A DNA stretch of 64,000 nucleotides, taken from positions 78,428 through 142,427 of the forward strand of contig JAGVBZ010000035.1 in the NCBI GenBank assembly GCA_020059465.1, in the 5' to 3' direction. This DNA comes from Brevinematales bacterium (GTDB lineage Bacteria > Spirochaetota > Brevinematia > Brevinematales > GWF1-51-8). Under the pieces are notes generated by a model, which saw nothing but the letters and a program-made list of their open reading frames with translations, ran no database searches and was not told where the DNA came from. The first letter of the stretch is position 1, and each line of letters begins with the position of its first letter. A program made the translations under genes and the position numbers. This document shows positions 18,964 through 28,675 of this stretch, piece after piece.

Positions 18964-19926
18964 TTAGTTTCCCTCAACCGCTTTTGTGACAGTCAATTCC
19001 GCAGGCTGGGAAATTCTGTTTCCCAGTTCGTCGGTAACCGAGACAACAATTTTATAAGCAGTATCGAGCGCGACAGATTTACCGTTATCGTCCAGCATAT
19101 CCCACTTTACGTTTTTAGGGGGCATACCTGTTCCTTCAAACTTCTTCACGCCTGCACCGGCCGAGTTCTGAACAACCATAGTCCAATTGATGATCTCATA
19201 CCTGCTCTCGACATCAACCTGTAGAATCACCTGCGGCATCTTCAACGGGTCTTTGACCGCGATAGTAGCGGGACTGACCTTAAATGAAACAATCGGAAGC
19301 TGGCTTGCAATCTCGTTTTCAACTTCCTTCTTGAAATCTTCTCCCTGATTAACGGGCGGGTGAGTGAGAACAAGGGCGATATAATCGATGACGTGGGACA
19401 CTTTCCCCTGCACTGAAGAAAGCCAGTAAACCTGTCCGTTATCGCGGTTATATAATTGAATGTTGATTACAACATAGCTTTTCCCGAAATTTTCATTGAA
19501 GCGGAAGTATTCGATATCTCCAGTGATGACTACGTTTGCGGCCTGAGTTTTATTGATATCATATGTGGTCACAACACTCTGGTTCACGCCTTCCACATTC
19601 AGAGTTCCGGTCTGATTCTTTACATCCTTCGCAATCTTGATGCCGTTCGGCAATGAAAATTCATAGATAGCGACGTTGTAACGGGTGAGATGTTTCTTAA
19701 GCCCGTTATTAAATAACATTTCGACCTGCTGCTGAGGGGCGCCGTTTAGAACCGCCGTAGCCGCGCTGAAATTATCATAAAGGAGAGCGGAAAACTGTTG
19801 ACCGTAACGGTAAACGGGGCTTGCCGACGGTTTCATCCCGGGATTGAAATCGTATTGTTTCAAATTGAGCGCGAAAAAAGTAACGGGTAATAACACAATA
19901 CCTAAGAGTATCCCAAATCTTTTCAT
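18964..19926 (-). CDS. Secreted CsgG/LpoB-like protein with C-terminal Ig-like domain
   Basis: Signal-peptide protein of 320 residues. GTGGAGGATAAAATG shows that GGAGG serves the ATG at 19926, so the upstream GTG is not the start. Residues about 40-215 look like the alpha/beta fold of periplasmic CsgG/LpoB-type proteins (ANVVITGDIEYFRFNE, then VVINIQLYNRDNGQVYW). Residues about 220-310 resemble a FlgD/CHU_C-type Ig-like domain (WDMLDDNGKSV followed by DTAYKIVVSVTDELGN). This pairing is seen in envelope-assembly proteins. Second gene of the operon; partners are presumably the neighbouring barrels and lipoprotein. Confidence 0.65.
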   Translation of the reverse strand: MKRFGILLGIVLLPVTFFALNLKQYDFNPGMKPSASPVYRYGQQFSALLYDNFSAATAVLNGAPQQQVEMLFNNGLKKHLTRYNVAIYEFSLPNGIKIAKDVKNQTGTLNVEGVNQSVVTTYDINKTQAANVVITGDIEYFRFNENFGKSYVVINIQLYNRDNGQVYWLSSVQGKVSHVIDYIALVLTHPPVNQGEDFKKEVENEIASQLPIVSFKVSPATIAVKDPLKMPQVILQVDVESRYEIINWTMVVQNSAGAGVKKFEGTGMPPKNVKWDMLDDNGKSVALDTAYKIVVSVTDELGNRISQPAELTVTKAVEGN

Positions 19927-19946
19927 TTTATCCTCCACCGCTATTT

Positions 19947-20423
19947 TTAAAGCATTTTGTACTCAAATGAAAAATCCCAACTGATCGAAGCGCTGCCTAC
20001 GGGCGCGACAACCATATTCGCATAGAGACGGAACCCGAAATAGAACTCCTGAACCACGGGAATCAGGAATCCGATACCGGCAGGAAATGCCATCGAAGTG
20101 AAATCGATTGGGAAACGAAATCCAGTAAACGCATAAAAGTCTTTCAGCCCGAAGTCGCCGATCAGAGGTAGATTGAAATTGAAGAATATACCCGGAAAAA
20201 ACTCCCCGTGAATGCCCCACTGCAAAGCGGTGACAAAAGGATCGTAACGCAGATACGGTTTGACGACCAAACCGTCGATATCGAAAAGTTCGAATGACGG
20301 AGCGCCCATGACATCATAAGGTCCGTATGCAAACTCGAAACCGGAGATTTTTACGACTTCAGAGAAGAGTACATTTCCATTCAGTAAAAGGAGAAAGGCG
20401 GCACAACCCAACCATTTTTTCAT
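19947..20423 (-). CDS. Small secreted beta-barrel-like protein
   Basis: Hypothetical protein of 158 residues with a signal peptide ending near VLFSE. The rest is rich in aromatic and glycine residues and beta-prone strands (FEFAYGPYD, FYFGFRLYANM, ending SWDFSFEYKML), compatible with an eight-strand barrel. The ATG at 20423 has AGGGG 9 nt upstream and is preferred over the TTG at 20432. It heads a four-gene minus-strand operon with its own promoter at 20454-20482. Function unknown. Confidence 0.65.
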   Translation of the reverse strand: MKKWLGCAAFLLLLNGNVLFSEVVKISGFEFAYGPYDVMGAPSFELFDIDGLVVKPYLRYDPFVTALQWGIHGEFFPGIFFNFNLPLIGDFGLKDFYAFTGFRFPIDFTSMAFPAGIGFLIPVVQEFYFGFRLYANMVVAPVGSASISWDFSFEYKML

Positions 20424-20453
20424 TTGGCGCAACCCCTGCGGTTATGGTAAATT

Positions 20454-20482
20454 AGTATAGCACGAAAACAGAATAAATCAAA
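20454..20482 (-). promoter_or_regulatory. Promoter of the envelope operon
   Basis: Minus strand: TTTGAT at 20482-20477, 17-bp spacer, TATACT at 20459-20454. It is divergent from the ilvD promoter. Confidence 0.6.
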
Positions 20483-20502
20483 TAAAAAGAGAATGAAAAA
20501 TA

Positions 20503-20531
20503 TTTCAATAAAATCATTTTTCATATATAAT
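20503..20531 (+). promoter_or_regulatory. Promoter of ilvD with nearby inverted repeat
   Basis: TATAAT at 20526-20531 and a weak -35 (TTTCAA) 17 bp upstream. An 8-bp inverted repeat, TGAAAAAT at 20494-20501 and ATTTTTCA at 20516-20523, overlaps the -35/spacer and could be an operator. AGGAG lies just before the ilvD ATG. Confidence 0.5.
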
Positions 20532-20559
20532 AATTCCGAGAATCTTTCAGGAGTTATCA

Positions 20560-22230
20560 ATGCGAAGTGATGCGGTAAAAAACGGCGCACAGCGCGCCCC
20601 ACACAGATCGCTTTTTAAAGCGATGGGTTTCGATAATTGGGAATTAAAACGTCCGCTTATCGGTATTGCAAACTCGTTCAACGAGGTCATACCCGGACAC
20701 ATACATCTGGATAAGATTGCCAATGCCGTGAAGCAGGGAGTTTATGCCGGTGGCGGTATGCCAGTCGAGTTTAATACCATCGGTCTTTGCGACGGCATCG
20801 CGATGGGGCATCAGGGTATGAAATACTCATTACCGTCCCGCGAACTGATCGCTGATTCGGTGGAGACTATGGTGCAGGCGTACCAGTTCGACGGCCTCGT
20901 ACTGATCGCTTCATGTGATAAAATTATCCCCGGAATGCTGATTGCTGCGATGCGCATGAATATCCCGACAATCTTTATCAGCGGCGGGCCGATGCTTCCC
21001 GGGTATGTGAATAAAAAACCCGTCGGACTGGATAAAGTTTTTGAGGGTGTAGGTGAGTTTAATAGCGGAAAGATCAATGAAAATCAGCTTAACGAATTAG
21101 AGTGCTCGTCATGTCCCGGCGCGGGTTCATGTTCGGGAATGTACACTGCGAATACGATGAGCAATCTCGCGGAGGGATTGGGCATTGCGCTTCCGATGAA
21201 CGGGTCTATTCCCGCGGTTTACGCCGAACGGGTCATGCTTGCGAAGAAAACCGGTATAAAAATCGTAGAATTAGTGGAGAAAGATATCAAGGCGCGCGAT
21301 GTTATGACTAAGAAAGCGTTCGAGAACGCGATCGCGCTCGACATGGCCCTCGGCGGTTCGACCAATACTGCGCTTCATCTTCCCGCGATTGCCTACTACG
21401 GAGATATCGACCTGCAGTTAAAAGACTTCGCGCCGTTTACAGAGACAACCCCCCATCTGACGACTCTTGCACCGGCAGGTCCCCATCATATCAACGATTT
21501 GTATTTTGCTGGCGGCGTTCCGGCGGTGTTAAAGGAACTTTCTAAGAAAAAACTTGTCCATCTCGACACTATTACCGTAAACGGTAACTCGATGGAACAA
21601 ACCCTGAAAGAATATGTTGCGTTCAATAAGAACACCGAGGTTATTCGCCCCATCGAGTCGCCGGTTCATTCCACGGGAGGTCTTGCAGTGCTCACCGGGA
21701 ATATCGCACCCGACGGCGCCATTGTTAAACAGGCTGCGGTCGATCCGTCGATGATGAAACACAGCGGACCTGCGCGTGTGTTCAACAGCGAGGAAGAGGC
21801 TTCGGGCGCTATCATGAGCAAAAAAATAAACAAAGGTGATGTCATTGTCATTCGTTACGAAGGGCCGAAGGGCGGCCCGGGTATGCGTGAGATGCTCGGT
21901 CCCACATCTGCGGTTGCCGGGATGGGACTTGACAAGGATGTCGCTCTGATCACCGACGGGCGTTTCTCAGGCGCGACACGCGGTGCGTCGATAGGGCATA
22001 TTTCTCCCGAGGCGGCGGCGGGCGGTCTGATCGGATTGGTTGAGGAAGGCGATATTATTGAGATCGATATTGAAAATAAAAAGTTAAACCTGAAAGTGGC
22101 CGATAATGTAATCGAGGAGCGGCGTAAGAAGTGGAAGCCCCTCGAACCGAAGATAAAAACAGGATATGTCGCCCGTTATGCAGACCTGATCAGTTCCGCG
22201 AATATGGGGGCGGTGTATCTGAAAAAATAA
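20560..22230 (+). CDS. ilvD: Dihydroxy-acid dehydratase
   Basis: Iron-sulfur dehydratase that makes 2-keto acids in valine, leucine and isoleucine synthesis. Its 556 residues are normal. Seen are the cluster cysteines in LIASCDK and [20 protein letters not shown], the [14 protein letters not shown] segment, and the C-terminal [23 protein letters not shown] motif. AGGAG precedes the ATG. No other branched-chain biosynthesis gene is in the window, so it is separated from its pathway. A secreted TPR protein follows after 12 nt. Confidence 0.96.
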   Translation: MRSDAVKNGAQRAPHRSLFKAMGFDNWELKRPLIGIANSFNEVIPGHIHLDKIANAVKQGVYAGGGMPVEFNTIGLCDGIAMGHQGMKYSLPSRELIADSVETMVQAYQFDGLVLIASCDKIIPGMLIAAMRMNIPTIFISGGPMLPGYVNKKPVGLDKVFEGVGEFNSGKINENQLNELECSSCPGAGSCSGMYTANTMSNLAEGLGIALPMNGSIPAVYAERVMLAKKTGIKIVELVEKDIKARDVMTKKAFENAIALDMALGGSTNTALHLPAIAYYGDIDLQLKDFAPFTETTPHLTTLAPAGPHHINDLYFAGGVPAVLKELSKKKLVHLDTITVNGNSMEQTLKEYVAFNKNTEVIRPIESPVHSTGGLAVLTGNIAPDGAIVKQAAVDPSMMKHSGPARVFNSEEEASGAIMSKKINKGDVIVIRYEGPKGGPGMREMLGPTSAVAGMGLDKDVALITDGRFSGATRGASIGHISPEAAAGGLIGLVEEGDIIEIDIENKKLNLKVADNVIEERRKKWKPLEPKIKTGYVARYADLISSANMGAVYLKK

Positions 22231-22242
22231 CCGGAAGGGTAA

Positions 22243-23724
22243 ATGAAGAGATTTCCGGCCTATTTCGCTCTGATTATGTGCCTTTCGCTTGTGCCTTTGG
22301 GACTGTTTTCAGCAAGCAAGGCGTCCGACGCCTATTATCAGGCATACGATGCTATGAACTCGGGGAAATACCCCGAAGCCGCCGCATTATTTACCGCGGC
22401 GATTACTCAGAAGCCTGAGTTTACCGACGCATACTACGGGCGCGGCTTCTGTTACGAACAGATGGGCAAGTATGCCGATGCGATGAACGATTATAAAAAG
22501 ACGATCGAACTCGATCCGAACCATTCGAAGGCATACAACAATCTGGGTGTAGTCTACTTCAAACTATATAACGATAACGACAACGCGGAAAAGAGCTTCA
22601 AGAAGTCTATGGAGCTTTCTAAAACCAATTCGCTGGTCTATTATAATCTCGCTTCCATTTATTACAATCAGAAAAGATATGACGAAGCGGTCAGGTATTT
22701 TTCCGAAGCTCTCAAACTGCGACCGAATTATATCGAAGCGCTGAATACGCGCGGTCTCTGTTATTTCTGGCAGAAAGAGTATACCAAAGCCATAATGGAT
22801 TTCTCGGCGGTACTTTCGTACGAACCTAATAATTCCTCCGCATTAGTGGGGCGCGCTATTTCATGGGTGACTGTCAATAAATACACCGATGCAAAAAAAG
22901 ATGTCGAGCAGGCGCTTTCCCTCGATCCCGTGAACCGGTACGCTTTGAACTGCATGGGCGCCATCTATCTGGAAGCGGATAATTTCGATACGGCATTGAC
23001 ATATTTCAATTCCGCGCTGAATCAGGAACCAAATTTCGACGATGCGCTCTTCAATCGCGCGCTGGTATATTTTCATACGGGGAAGTATGCCGACGCCCTT
23101 GCAGACATCGAACGTCTCTCCCCGATCATGAAGCAGAACGCAATCTGCTACCAGCTTCTCAGCCGCATCTATTTTGAGAAGTCGGAATTTGCTAAGGCCG
23201 ACGATAATGCGAAAAAGGCGCTGGAACTTGACAGCGCTCTTACCATGCCTTTTTATATCCGCGGTCTCTCTGCTTATTTTAATAAAGACTTTTCTGCGGG
23301 CGAAGGATACTTCACAAAGTATATCGAGATGATAAAAGATGAAAAATCCTCGATAAACGCTTTATATATGCGCGGATTGTGTTATCTTAAGGATAAGAAG
23401 TACAACGATGCGGCGAAGGATTTTGGAAAGGTGATAGACCTGAATCCGAAATATATCTCAGGATACATCGGGTTGAATAATACGTATGCATCGCAGGGTT
23501 CGGGGATAGCCGCAATCGCTAAAATCTCGCTCGGTCTGAACGCAAACCCCGGATCGGGTCTCCTCTACTATGCAAGGGGCAACGATTATATTGAGGCGGG
23601 AGAATTCAAAAAGGCCGCCTCCGATTTTCAAAAGGCCTCCGAATTGGGGATTGCCGGCGCTGACAAAAAGAGCATGGAGATTATTCAATACATGGATTCG
23701 ATGGCAGTATCTTCAAATAAGTGA
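22243..23724 (+). CDS. Secreted TPR-repeat protein
   Basis: Periplasmic or surface-exposed TPR protein of 493 residues. A signal peptide ends near GLFSAS with no lipobox cysteine. Almost the whole mature part is about twelve tandem 34-residue tetratricopeptide repeats with the classic A-Y-x-N-L-G-x-x-Y and AL-x-L-x-P-N spacing. Such superhelical scaffolds bind peptides or assemble complexes. It sits 12 nt behind ilvD and 7 nt ahead of a second TPR protein of the same build; that pair is probably one functional unit, while the link with ilvD may be only positional. Confidence 0.85.
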   Translation: MKRFPAYFALIMCLSLVPLGLFSASKASDAYYQAYDAMNSGKYPEAAALFTAAITQKPEFTDAYYGRGFCYEQMGKYADAMNDYKKTIELDPNHSKAYNNLGVVYFKLYNDNDNAEKSFKKSMELSKTNSLVYYNLASIYYNQKRYDEAVRYFSEALKLRPNYIEALNTRGLCYFWQKEYTKAIMDFSAVLSYEPNNSSALVGRAISWVTVNKYTDAKKDVEQALSLDPVNRYALNCMGAIYLEADNFDTALTYFNSALNQEPNFDDALFNRALVYFHTGKYADALADIERLSPIMKQNAICYQLLSRIYFEKSEFAKADDNAKKALELDSALTMPFYIRGLSAYFNKDFSAGEGYFTKYIEMIKDEKSSINALYMRGLCYLKDKKYNDAAKDFGKVIDLNPKYISGYIGLNNTYASQGSGIAAIAKISLGLNANPGSGLLYYARGNDYIEAGEFKKAASDFQKASELGIAGADKKSMEIIQYMDSMAVSSNK

Positions 23725-23731
23725 GGAGGTT

Positions 23732-25096
23732 ATGGTTCGTTATCTCCTTTCCGTTTTTTTATGGTTTCTGATTACACCTTCCGTTATCAACTCCCAGGGC
23801 GAATCTATTCCGCCGTTGGCTATAAAATACCTCCAACAGGGTGTTAAATACATGGACGTATGGGACTATGACGGTGCGATCCGCGAGTTCCGTAACGCCA
23901 TAAACGCATATCCTGTCTATACCGACGCATATTTCTATCTGGCATGGGCGTACGATAAAAAAGGCGATAAAAAGCAGGCGTTTACCTATTATGAGACTCT
24001 TCTGAAAATAGACCATCTGTATGCTAAGGCATATATCAACCGGGGCGCGATTTATGCAAATACCTACAAGGATTTTCAAAAAGCGGTGGCCGACTTCGAG
24101 AAAGCGATTGCCATCGATCCCGGCCTTCATGAGGCATATTACAACCTCGGGGTGATCTATCTGGAAAAAGGTCAGTTCGATAAAGCACTCCCATATTATA
24201 ATAAAGCAATCGAACTCAATCCCCTCTACGAGAGCGCATATTATAACCGCGGTTATCTTTATATGAAGACCGGTCAGTTCGATCTGGCGCTGAAAGACCT
24301 GACGAAGACGCTTGAGATCAACCCTGCGAAAGCCCCGGCTTATGCGACTGCCGGGATGGTTTATTATAAAAAGTCCGATAATCATGCCGCGCTGTCCAAT
24401 TTTAATATGGCACTCGCTCTGGATCCTAATAACAGCTCGGCATATATTGGAATAGGTACTATACACTCAGATAACGGGTATTACGACAATGCGCTACAGG
24501 CGTTCGATCGGGCTGTAAAGATCGATCCGAAGAACGAGGTGGCATGGAACAATAGGGGCAATATCTACCAAACAATCGGGAAATACGATTTAGCGCTTGG
24601 GGACTATGATGCCGCGCTAAGCATCAAATCGAATTATGCCATTGCTATCATCAGTAAAGGAACGCTGTATTTCGAGACCGGGAAATGGGACGAGGCACTC
24701 GCAGAGTTCGATACGGGGAAATCGCTTCAACCGAAGAACCCGAACCCTTACTACTTTACCGGACTGATCGCATACATGAAGGGTGATTTACCCTTAGCGT
24801 CGTTAAATCTTTCAAATTCCCTCGCGCTATCGCCGGATAATCCGTTATTTCTGACGGTATCGGCGAAGATATTTTTTGAGCGGAATTTGCTCGAAAATGC
24901 GATAATATCGGCGGAAAAAGCCATCACGCTAGACCGGTATAAGTACGACGCATACCTGATACTTGCCGATACCTATATGAAGAAGGGTGAAAACGCGAAA
25001 GCGTTAGAAGTGATCGAGTCCGGGCTTAAAGTACTTCCGCATAATTCTTTATTATTATCCCGTATAGAATTATTGAATGCTGGTAAAAATAAATAA
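23732..25096 (+). CDS. Secreted TPR-repeat protein
   Basis: Second TPR protein of the tandem pair, 454 residues. I place the start at the ATG at 23732, after GAGGAGG, because a signal peptide (MVRYLLSVFLWFL...) begins there; the longer frame from 23570 is inside the upstream gene. The mature part carries about eleven consecutive tetratricopeptide repeats, several with the N-L-G-V-I-Y-L-E-K-G-Q-F-D-K-A pattern. The transketolase subunit gene is convergent 43 nt away, with no clear hairpin between. Confidence 0.85.
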   Translation: MVRYLLSVFLWFLITPSVINSQGESIPPLAIKYLQQGVKYMDVWDYDGAIREFRNAINAYPVYTDAYFYLAWAYDKKGDKKQAFTYYETLLKIDHLYAKAYINRGAIYANTYKDFQKAVADFEKAIAIDPGLHEAYYNLGVIYLEKGQFDKALPYYNKAIELNPLYESAYYNRGYLYMKTGQFDLALKDLTKTLEINPAKAPAYATAGMVYYKKSDNHAALSNFNMALALDPNNSSAYIGIGTIHSDNGYYDNALQAFDRAVKIDPKNEVAWNNRGNIYQTIGKYDLALGDYDAALSIKSNYAIAIISKGTLYFETGKWDEALAEFDTGKSLQPKNPNPYYFTGLIAYMKGDLPLASLNLSNSLALSPDNPLFLTVSAKIFFERNLLENAIISAEKAITLDRYKYDAYLILADTYMKKGENAKALEVIESGLKVLPHNSLLLSRIELLNAGKNK

Positions 25097-25139
25097 GCTG
25101 ATTCCGTATATTGGATAGATGGGAATCTCACGGGAAAAA

Positions 25140-26099
25140 TTAGCGCAGTTCCTTGATCAGTTTCCGGTAGATATGTTCCGCGGTCAGGCCGAAATGCTGA
25201 AATAGTGCCGAAGGAGTGCCCGATTCCCCGAAAACGTCATTGATTCCGATTCGCATAACTTTAGTCGGGTATTCCTCGCTCAGTAACTCGCAGACCGCGC
25301 CTCCCAGACCGCCGACGATAGTATGTTCTTCCAACGTGACTACAAGGCGGGCGCGTTTCGCGACCGATACGATCAATTCCTTATTGATGGGTTTTATCGA
25401 AGAGACATCGACGACTATAACCGGTATTCCTTCGCTGCGAAGTTTTTCACCGCAAACCATAGCCTCATATACCATATTTCCTGTAGCGAGCATCGCGACA
25501 CGAGCCTCGGGAGCGTCGATCAGTATATTTGCCTGCCCGGCATTAAATTCGTAAGTCTCGTCATAGATGATGGGGGTTTTCGGCCGGCTCATTCGGATAT
25601 AAACAGGGCCGTTGATACGCGCGGCCTCCTTGACAATTTTCACAGCCGAGACTGAATCGGCAGGAATAAATATATGCATATTTGGCAGCGACCGGAGTAT
25701 CGCCACATCCTCGATGGCCTGATGTGATAATCCGTCCTCGCCGACCGAGATGCCCGCATGGGTAGCGGCAATTTTCACATTCAGATTCTGCGCAGCGACG
25801 GCGTTCCTGATCTGCTCGAAGGGGCGAAGGGTAGCAAAAATGGCGAACGTACTCACGAAAACGATTTTACCGCTCAGCGCCATCCCAGCGGCGTAACCGA
25901 TCATATTTGCCTCGGCGATACCCATATTGAAGAAACGTTCCGGGAATTTTTTAGCGAACAGTTCCGTGCGGGTGGAAGCCGAAAGATCGGCGTCCATCAC
26001 GACGATATTATGATTTTCAGTCCCCAGTTCAACCAATGTTTTACCGTATGCGTCGCGGGTAGCCTGCATTTCTAATTTCTTCTTTTCTACCTTTCCCAT
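25140..26099 (-). CDS. Transketolase C-terminal subunit
   Basis: Pyrimidine-binding plus C-terminal domains of a split transketolase, 319 residues. Seen are VVMDADLSAS, the FAIFATLRPFEQIRN region with the cofactor-contacting phenylalanine, HAGISVGEDGLSHQ, and the C-terminal VTLEEHTIVGGLGGAV. The start at 26099 has GGAGGGG 5 nt upstream and overlaps the end of the N-terminal subunit gene by 13 nt, so translation is coupled. With that partner it would move two-carbon units between sugar phosphates. Split transketolases also resemble DXP synthase and some aminosugar enzymes, so substrate range is not certain. Confidence 0.9.
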   Translation of the reverse strand: MGKVEKKKLEMQATRDAYGKTLVELGTENHNIVVMDADLSASTRTELFAKKFPERFFNMGIAEANMIGYAAGMALSGKIVFVSTFAIFATLRPFEQIRNAVAAQNLNVKIAATHAGISVGEDGLSHQAIEDVAILRSLPNMHIFIPADSVSAVKIVKEAARINGPVYIRMSRPKTPIIYDETYEFNAGQANILIDAPEARVAMLATGNMVYEAMVCGEKLRSEGIPVIVVDVSSIKPINKELIVSVAKRARLVVTLEEHTIVGGLGGAVCELLSEEYPTKVMRIGINDVFGESGTPSALFQHFGLTAEHIYRKLIKELR

Positions 26100-26962
26100 G
26101 TGATCCCCTCCGTAAGCCAATCTTCTAATGATTCGATACAGCCGAGTTCGTCCAATGCTTTTTCGACCTCTTCCTTCGAGGGTGCGACGCCGTGCCATTC
26201 GGACTTATTTTCCATGAACGAAACACACTTTCCTTTGATGGTATGCGAGACAATTCCAGTAGGTACACCTTTGCCTTTGTTGGATTTAAAGAATTCGAAC
26301 GCATTTTCGATTTCATCCGGGTTATGCCCGTCTATTTCCATAGTTGCTAGATTAAATGACCGCAGCTTATCCGCGATAGGGTCTACGTTCATGACCATCG
26401 AAACAGGGCCGTCTATCTGGAGACCGTTATTATCGATAAATATGCATAAATTGTCGAGCTTGAATTGAGAAGCCGCCATCAACGCTTCCCAGACCTGTCC
26501 TTCCTGAATTTCACCGTCCCCAAGCAGGGTGTAAACATTGTAAGACTTTTTCTCCATTTTTCCGGCAAGGGCAATTCCTCCCGCAATTGAAATACCCTGA
26601 CCGAGCGACCCGGTGGAGGATTCTACGCCCGGCAGTTTCCGGCTGTCGGGATGTCCCTGAAGCGGGCTTCCGAGCTTACGCAGGGTCTTGAGGAGTTTCG
26701 GGGAAAAGTATCCTACGCGGGCAAGAATGGCATAGAGCGCGGGAGCTGCATGTCCTTTGGAAAGAATGAAACGGTCGCGTTCTTCCCATAATGGATTCGC
26801 AGGGTCGAAACGCATAACGTTGAGAAAAAGGTAGGAAATTACACTGATCGCTGAAAGCGAGCCTCCGGGGTGTCCGCTTTTTGCTTCATACAGCATTAGA
26901 AGTATATCCCTGCGAAGGGAGTTCAACTCTTTCTCGAATTCTATCCGCTTTTGCTCATCCAT
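26087..26962 (-). CDS. Transketolase N-terminal subunit
   Basis: Thiamine-diphosphate-binding subunit of a split transketolase, 291 residues. Seen are the SGHPGGSLS motif, RFILSKGHAAPALYA, KLPGVESSTGSLGQGIS, and the TPP motif GDGEIQEGQVWEA ending near IDNNGLQIDG. Typical transketolases are single chains of about 660 residues; two-subunit versions are common in anaerobes and archaea. It is the first gene of the pair and has its own promoter at 26998-27026. Confidence 0.92.
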   Translation of the reverse strand: MDEQKRIEFEKELNSLRRDILLMLYEAKSGHPGGSLSAISVISYLFLNVMRFDPANPLWEERDRFILSKGHAAPALYAILARVGYFSPKLLKTLRKLGSPLQGHPDSRKLPGVESSTGSLGQGISIAGGIALAGKMEKKSYNVYTLLGDGEIQEGQVWEALMAASQFKLDNLCIFIDNNGLQIDGPVSMVMNVDPIADKLRSFNLATMEIDGHNPDEIENAFEFFKSNKGKGVPTGIVSHTIKGKCVSFMENKSEWHGVAPSKEEVEKALDELGCIESLEDWLTEGITWER

Positions 26963-26997
26963 TGCAGTCGCTCCGGTTTTTAAAAATTCAGGCTGAA

Positions 26998-27026
26998 ATT
27001 ATAATGAATAAACCGTTAAAAGTAAA
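26998..27026 (-). promoter_or_regulatory. Promoter of the transketolase operon
   Basis: Minus strand: TTTACT at 27026-27021, 17-bp spacer, TATAAT at 27003-26998. Upstream, TTCGGCAT occurs twice 12 bp apart (27057-27050 and 27045-27038), a possible operator. Confidence 0.6.
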
Positions 27027-27064
27027 GTTATCGGAAAATGCCGAAGATCATGCCGAAACACCAC

Positions 27065-28675
27065 TTATAGAATATTTTGGAATGTTTTTCGAATCTTTCC
27101 GTTCGATACAAAAAACGAGTAGAGCGAGGGTTTTTCGAACACGATTTCGAGGAATTTTTCCGAATCGAAGCGGTGAATTTTTACACTGGAATGATCGTAT
27201 GAAAAATCGAAACCGTCCGCAAAATGATAATTCAGGCTAGGGTAGGATTTTTTAACCCTAATGATTTCCTTATAAAAATCGAATAAAGGATTGTTTTTTA
27301 CCGACCAATCGATCGGGTCGCGGTCGAAAAGGCTGGGAGTATTTTTTACTCCGATCTCCTCGCCGTTATAGATAAGCGGGATACCCGGCAGAATGAATTT
27401 CAGAACATTAAAGGGTATTAAAAATTCCGACGTAAATGTTTCCGATGCACGGGGAGTGTCATGGTTTTCCAGAAAAAGCATTCTGCGGGCATACTGGGGG
27501 TAGTACTGATACTGGGTCTGCACATATTCGAGTATCTCGTAGAAGGGGTAAAACCCACGGTTTATTCTTCGCAGGGTAAGCATGAGGTTCCAGTCGTATG
27601 TCAGGTCGAATCCCGCTGGGTACAGTTCGGGATTGTCGGCTTCCGCAAGCATAAAGATATTCTTTTTTAACGATCTGAGACGGGCGATCGAGGTTTGCCA
27701 GAAATCGAGCGGAACTAAGAACGCGACATCGCATCGGTAACCGTCTATGTCGAATTCCCTGATCCAGTATTCCATCATTTCGGAAATGTAATTACGGGTA
27801 GGTTCATAACTATAATCCAGTTCAAGTACATCAGTCCATCCCCAAACTATATTCTGCTGTTTTGTCGGATGCTTATAGAAATTAGGGTCGATATCTTTCA
27901 TGACCGAATCGGGTGAGGTATGATTGATTACTAAATCAATGATTACCCGGATATCCATCGAATGAGCGGTATCCACAAGGCGCTTAAAGTCCTCCTTTGT
28001 GCCGAACTCCGGGTTCACAGCATAGTAATCTTTTATTGCATACGGTGACCCCAGGGTACCTTTTCGATCCTTTAGTCCGAGCGGATGTATCGGAAGCAGC
28101 CATATCGTATTCACACCCATCGCTTTAAGCTGCGGGAGTTTTGAGGTTACTCCGTTGAATGTTCCCTCCGGGGAAAAATTTCTTACAAAGATACTGTAGA
28201 GAATCATCTGATCGAGCCATTTGGGAGTATGTGAGACGATTTTTTTTGATAGAGACGGGATAGGGGAATCCTCGACGATGTAAATATATTTCCAGATTCC
28301 CAGTGTTTCAGGCTGTATACGGTCGAATTTCAGTATCAGGGTATTTTTTTCAGCGATCAGCTTTGAGACTTCCAGAACCTGTTTGCCGGCGGTATTATTC
28401 AGCCTGCCGGCCAATTGCCCGTTCAGCCAAACTTTACATTCGTCAGCACCGAAAAATATCAGATAGACGAGACCTTTTGTGCGTTTTGGGAAATCGAAGT
28501 CCTTTTTCAGCCAAGCCCTCTTATGATCCTTGAAGGGTTCAAAAAAAAGGAAAGAAGGAGAATGATAATCGAATGTTTTTTCAGGATAACTGTCAGGGTC
28601 AAACCATTCCTCTTTTTCACCGGAATTACTATCGTCAAAAACCAGTTCCCAAAGCCCTTCCAGTTTAACTTCCAT
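27065..28675 (-). CDS. Cytoplasmic GH13 alpha-amylase-family enzyme with N-terminal beta-sandwich
   Basis: GH13 glycoside hydrolase or transglycosidase of 536 residues with no signal peptide. Residues about 1-150 look like a beta-sandwich sugar-binding module (FFGADECKVWLNGQLAGRLNN). The barrel carries the four GH13 regions: IIDLVINHTS, GYRCDVAF (nucleophile Asp), FMLAEADNP (acid/base Glu) and LENHDTPRA. In the second region the residue before the nucleophile is Cys (R-C-D), which is uncommon. It overlaps recX by 11 nt. Likely alpha-glucan substrate; exact specificity not readable. Confidence 0.88.
   Translation of the reverse strand: MEVKLEGLWELVFDDSNSGEKEEWFDPDSYPEKTFDYHSPSFLFFEPFKDHKRAWLKKDFDFPKRTKGLVYLIFFGADECKVWLNGQLAGRLNNTAGKQVLEVSKLIAEKNTLILKFDRIQPETLGIWKYIYIVEDSPIPSLSKKIVSHTPKWLDQMILYSIFVRNFSPEGTFNGVTSKLPQLKAMGVNTIWLLPIHPLGLKDRKGTLGSPYAIKDYYAVNPEFGTKEDFKRLVDTAHSMDIRVIIDLVINHTSPDSVMKDIDPNFYKHPTKQQNIVWGWTDVLELDYSYEPTRNYISEMMEYWIREFDIDGYRCDVAFLVPLDFWQTSIARLRSLKKNIFMLAEADNPELYPAGFDLTYDWNLMLTLRRINRGFYPFYEILEYVQTQYQYYPQYARRMLFLENHDTPRASETFTSEFLIPFNVLKFILPGIPLIYNGEEIGVKNTPSLFDRDPIDWSVKNNPLFDFYKEIIRVKKSYPSLNYHFADGFDFSYDHSSVKIHRFDSEKFLEIVFEKPSLYSFFVSNGKIRKTFQNIL

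Noticed and set aside
23759..24466. 235-residue minus-strand open frame
   Set aside because: Antisense shadow of a TPR-repeat gene; its apparent repeats mirror the TPR codons.
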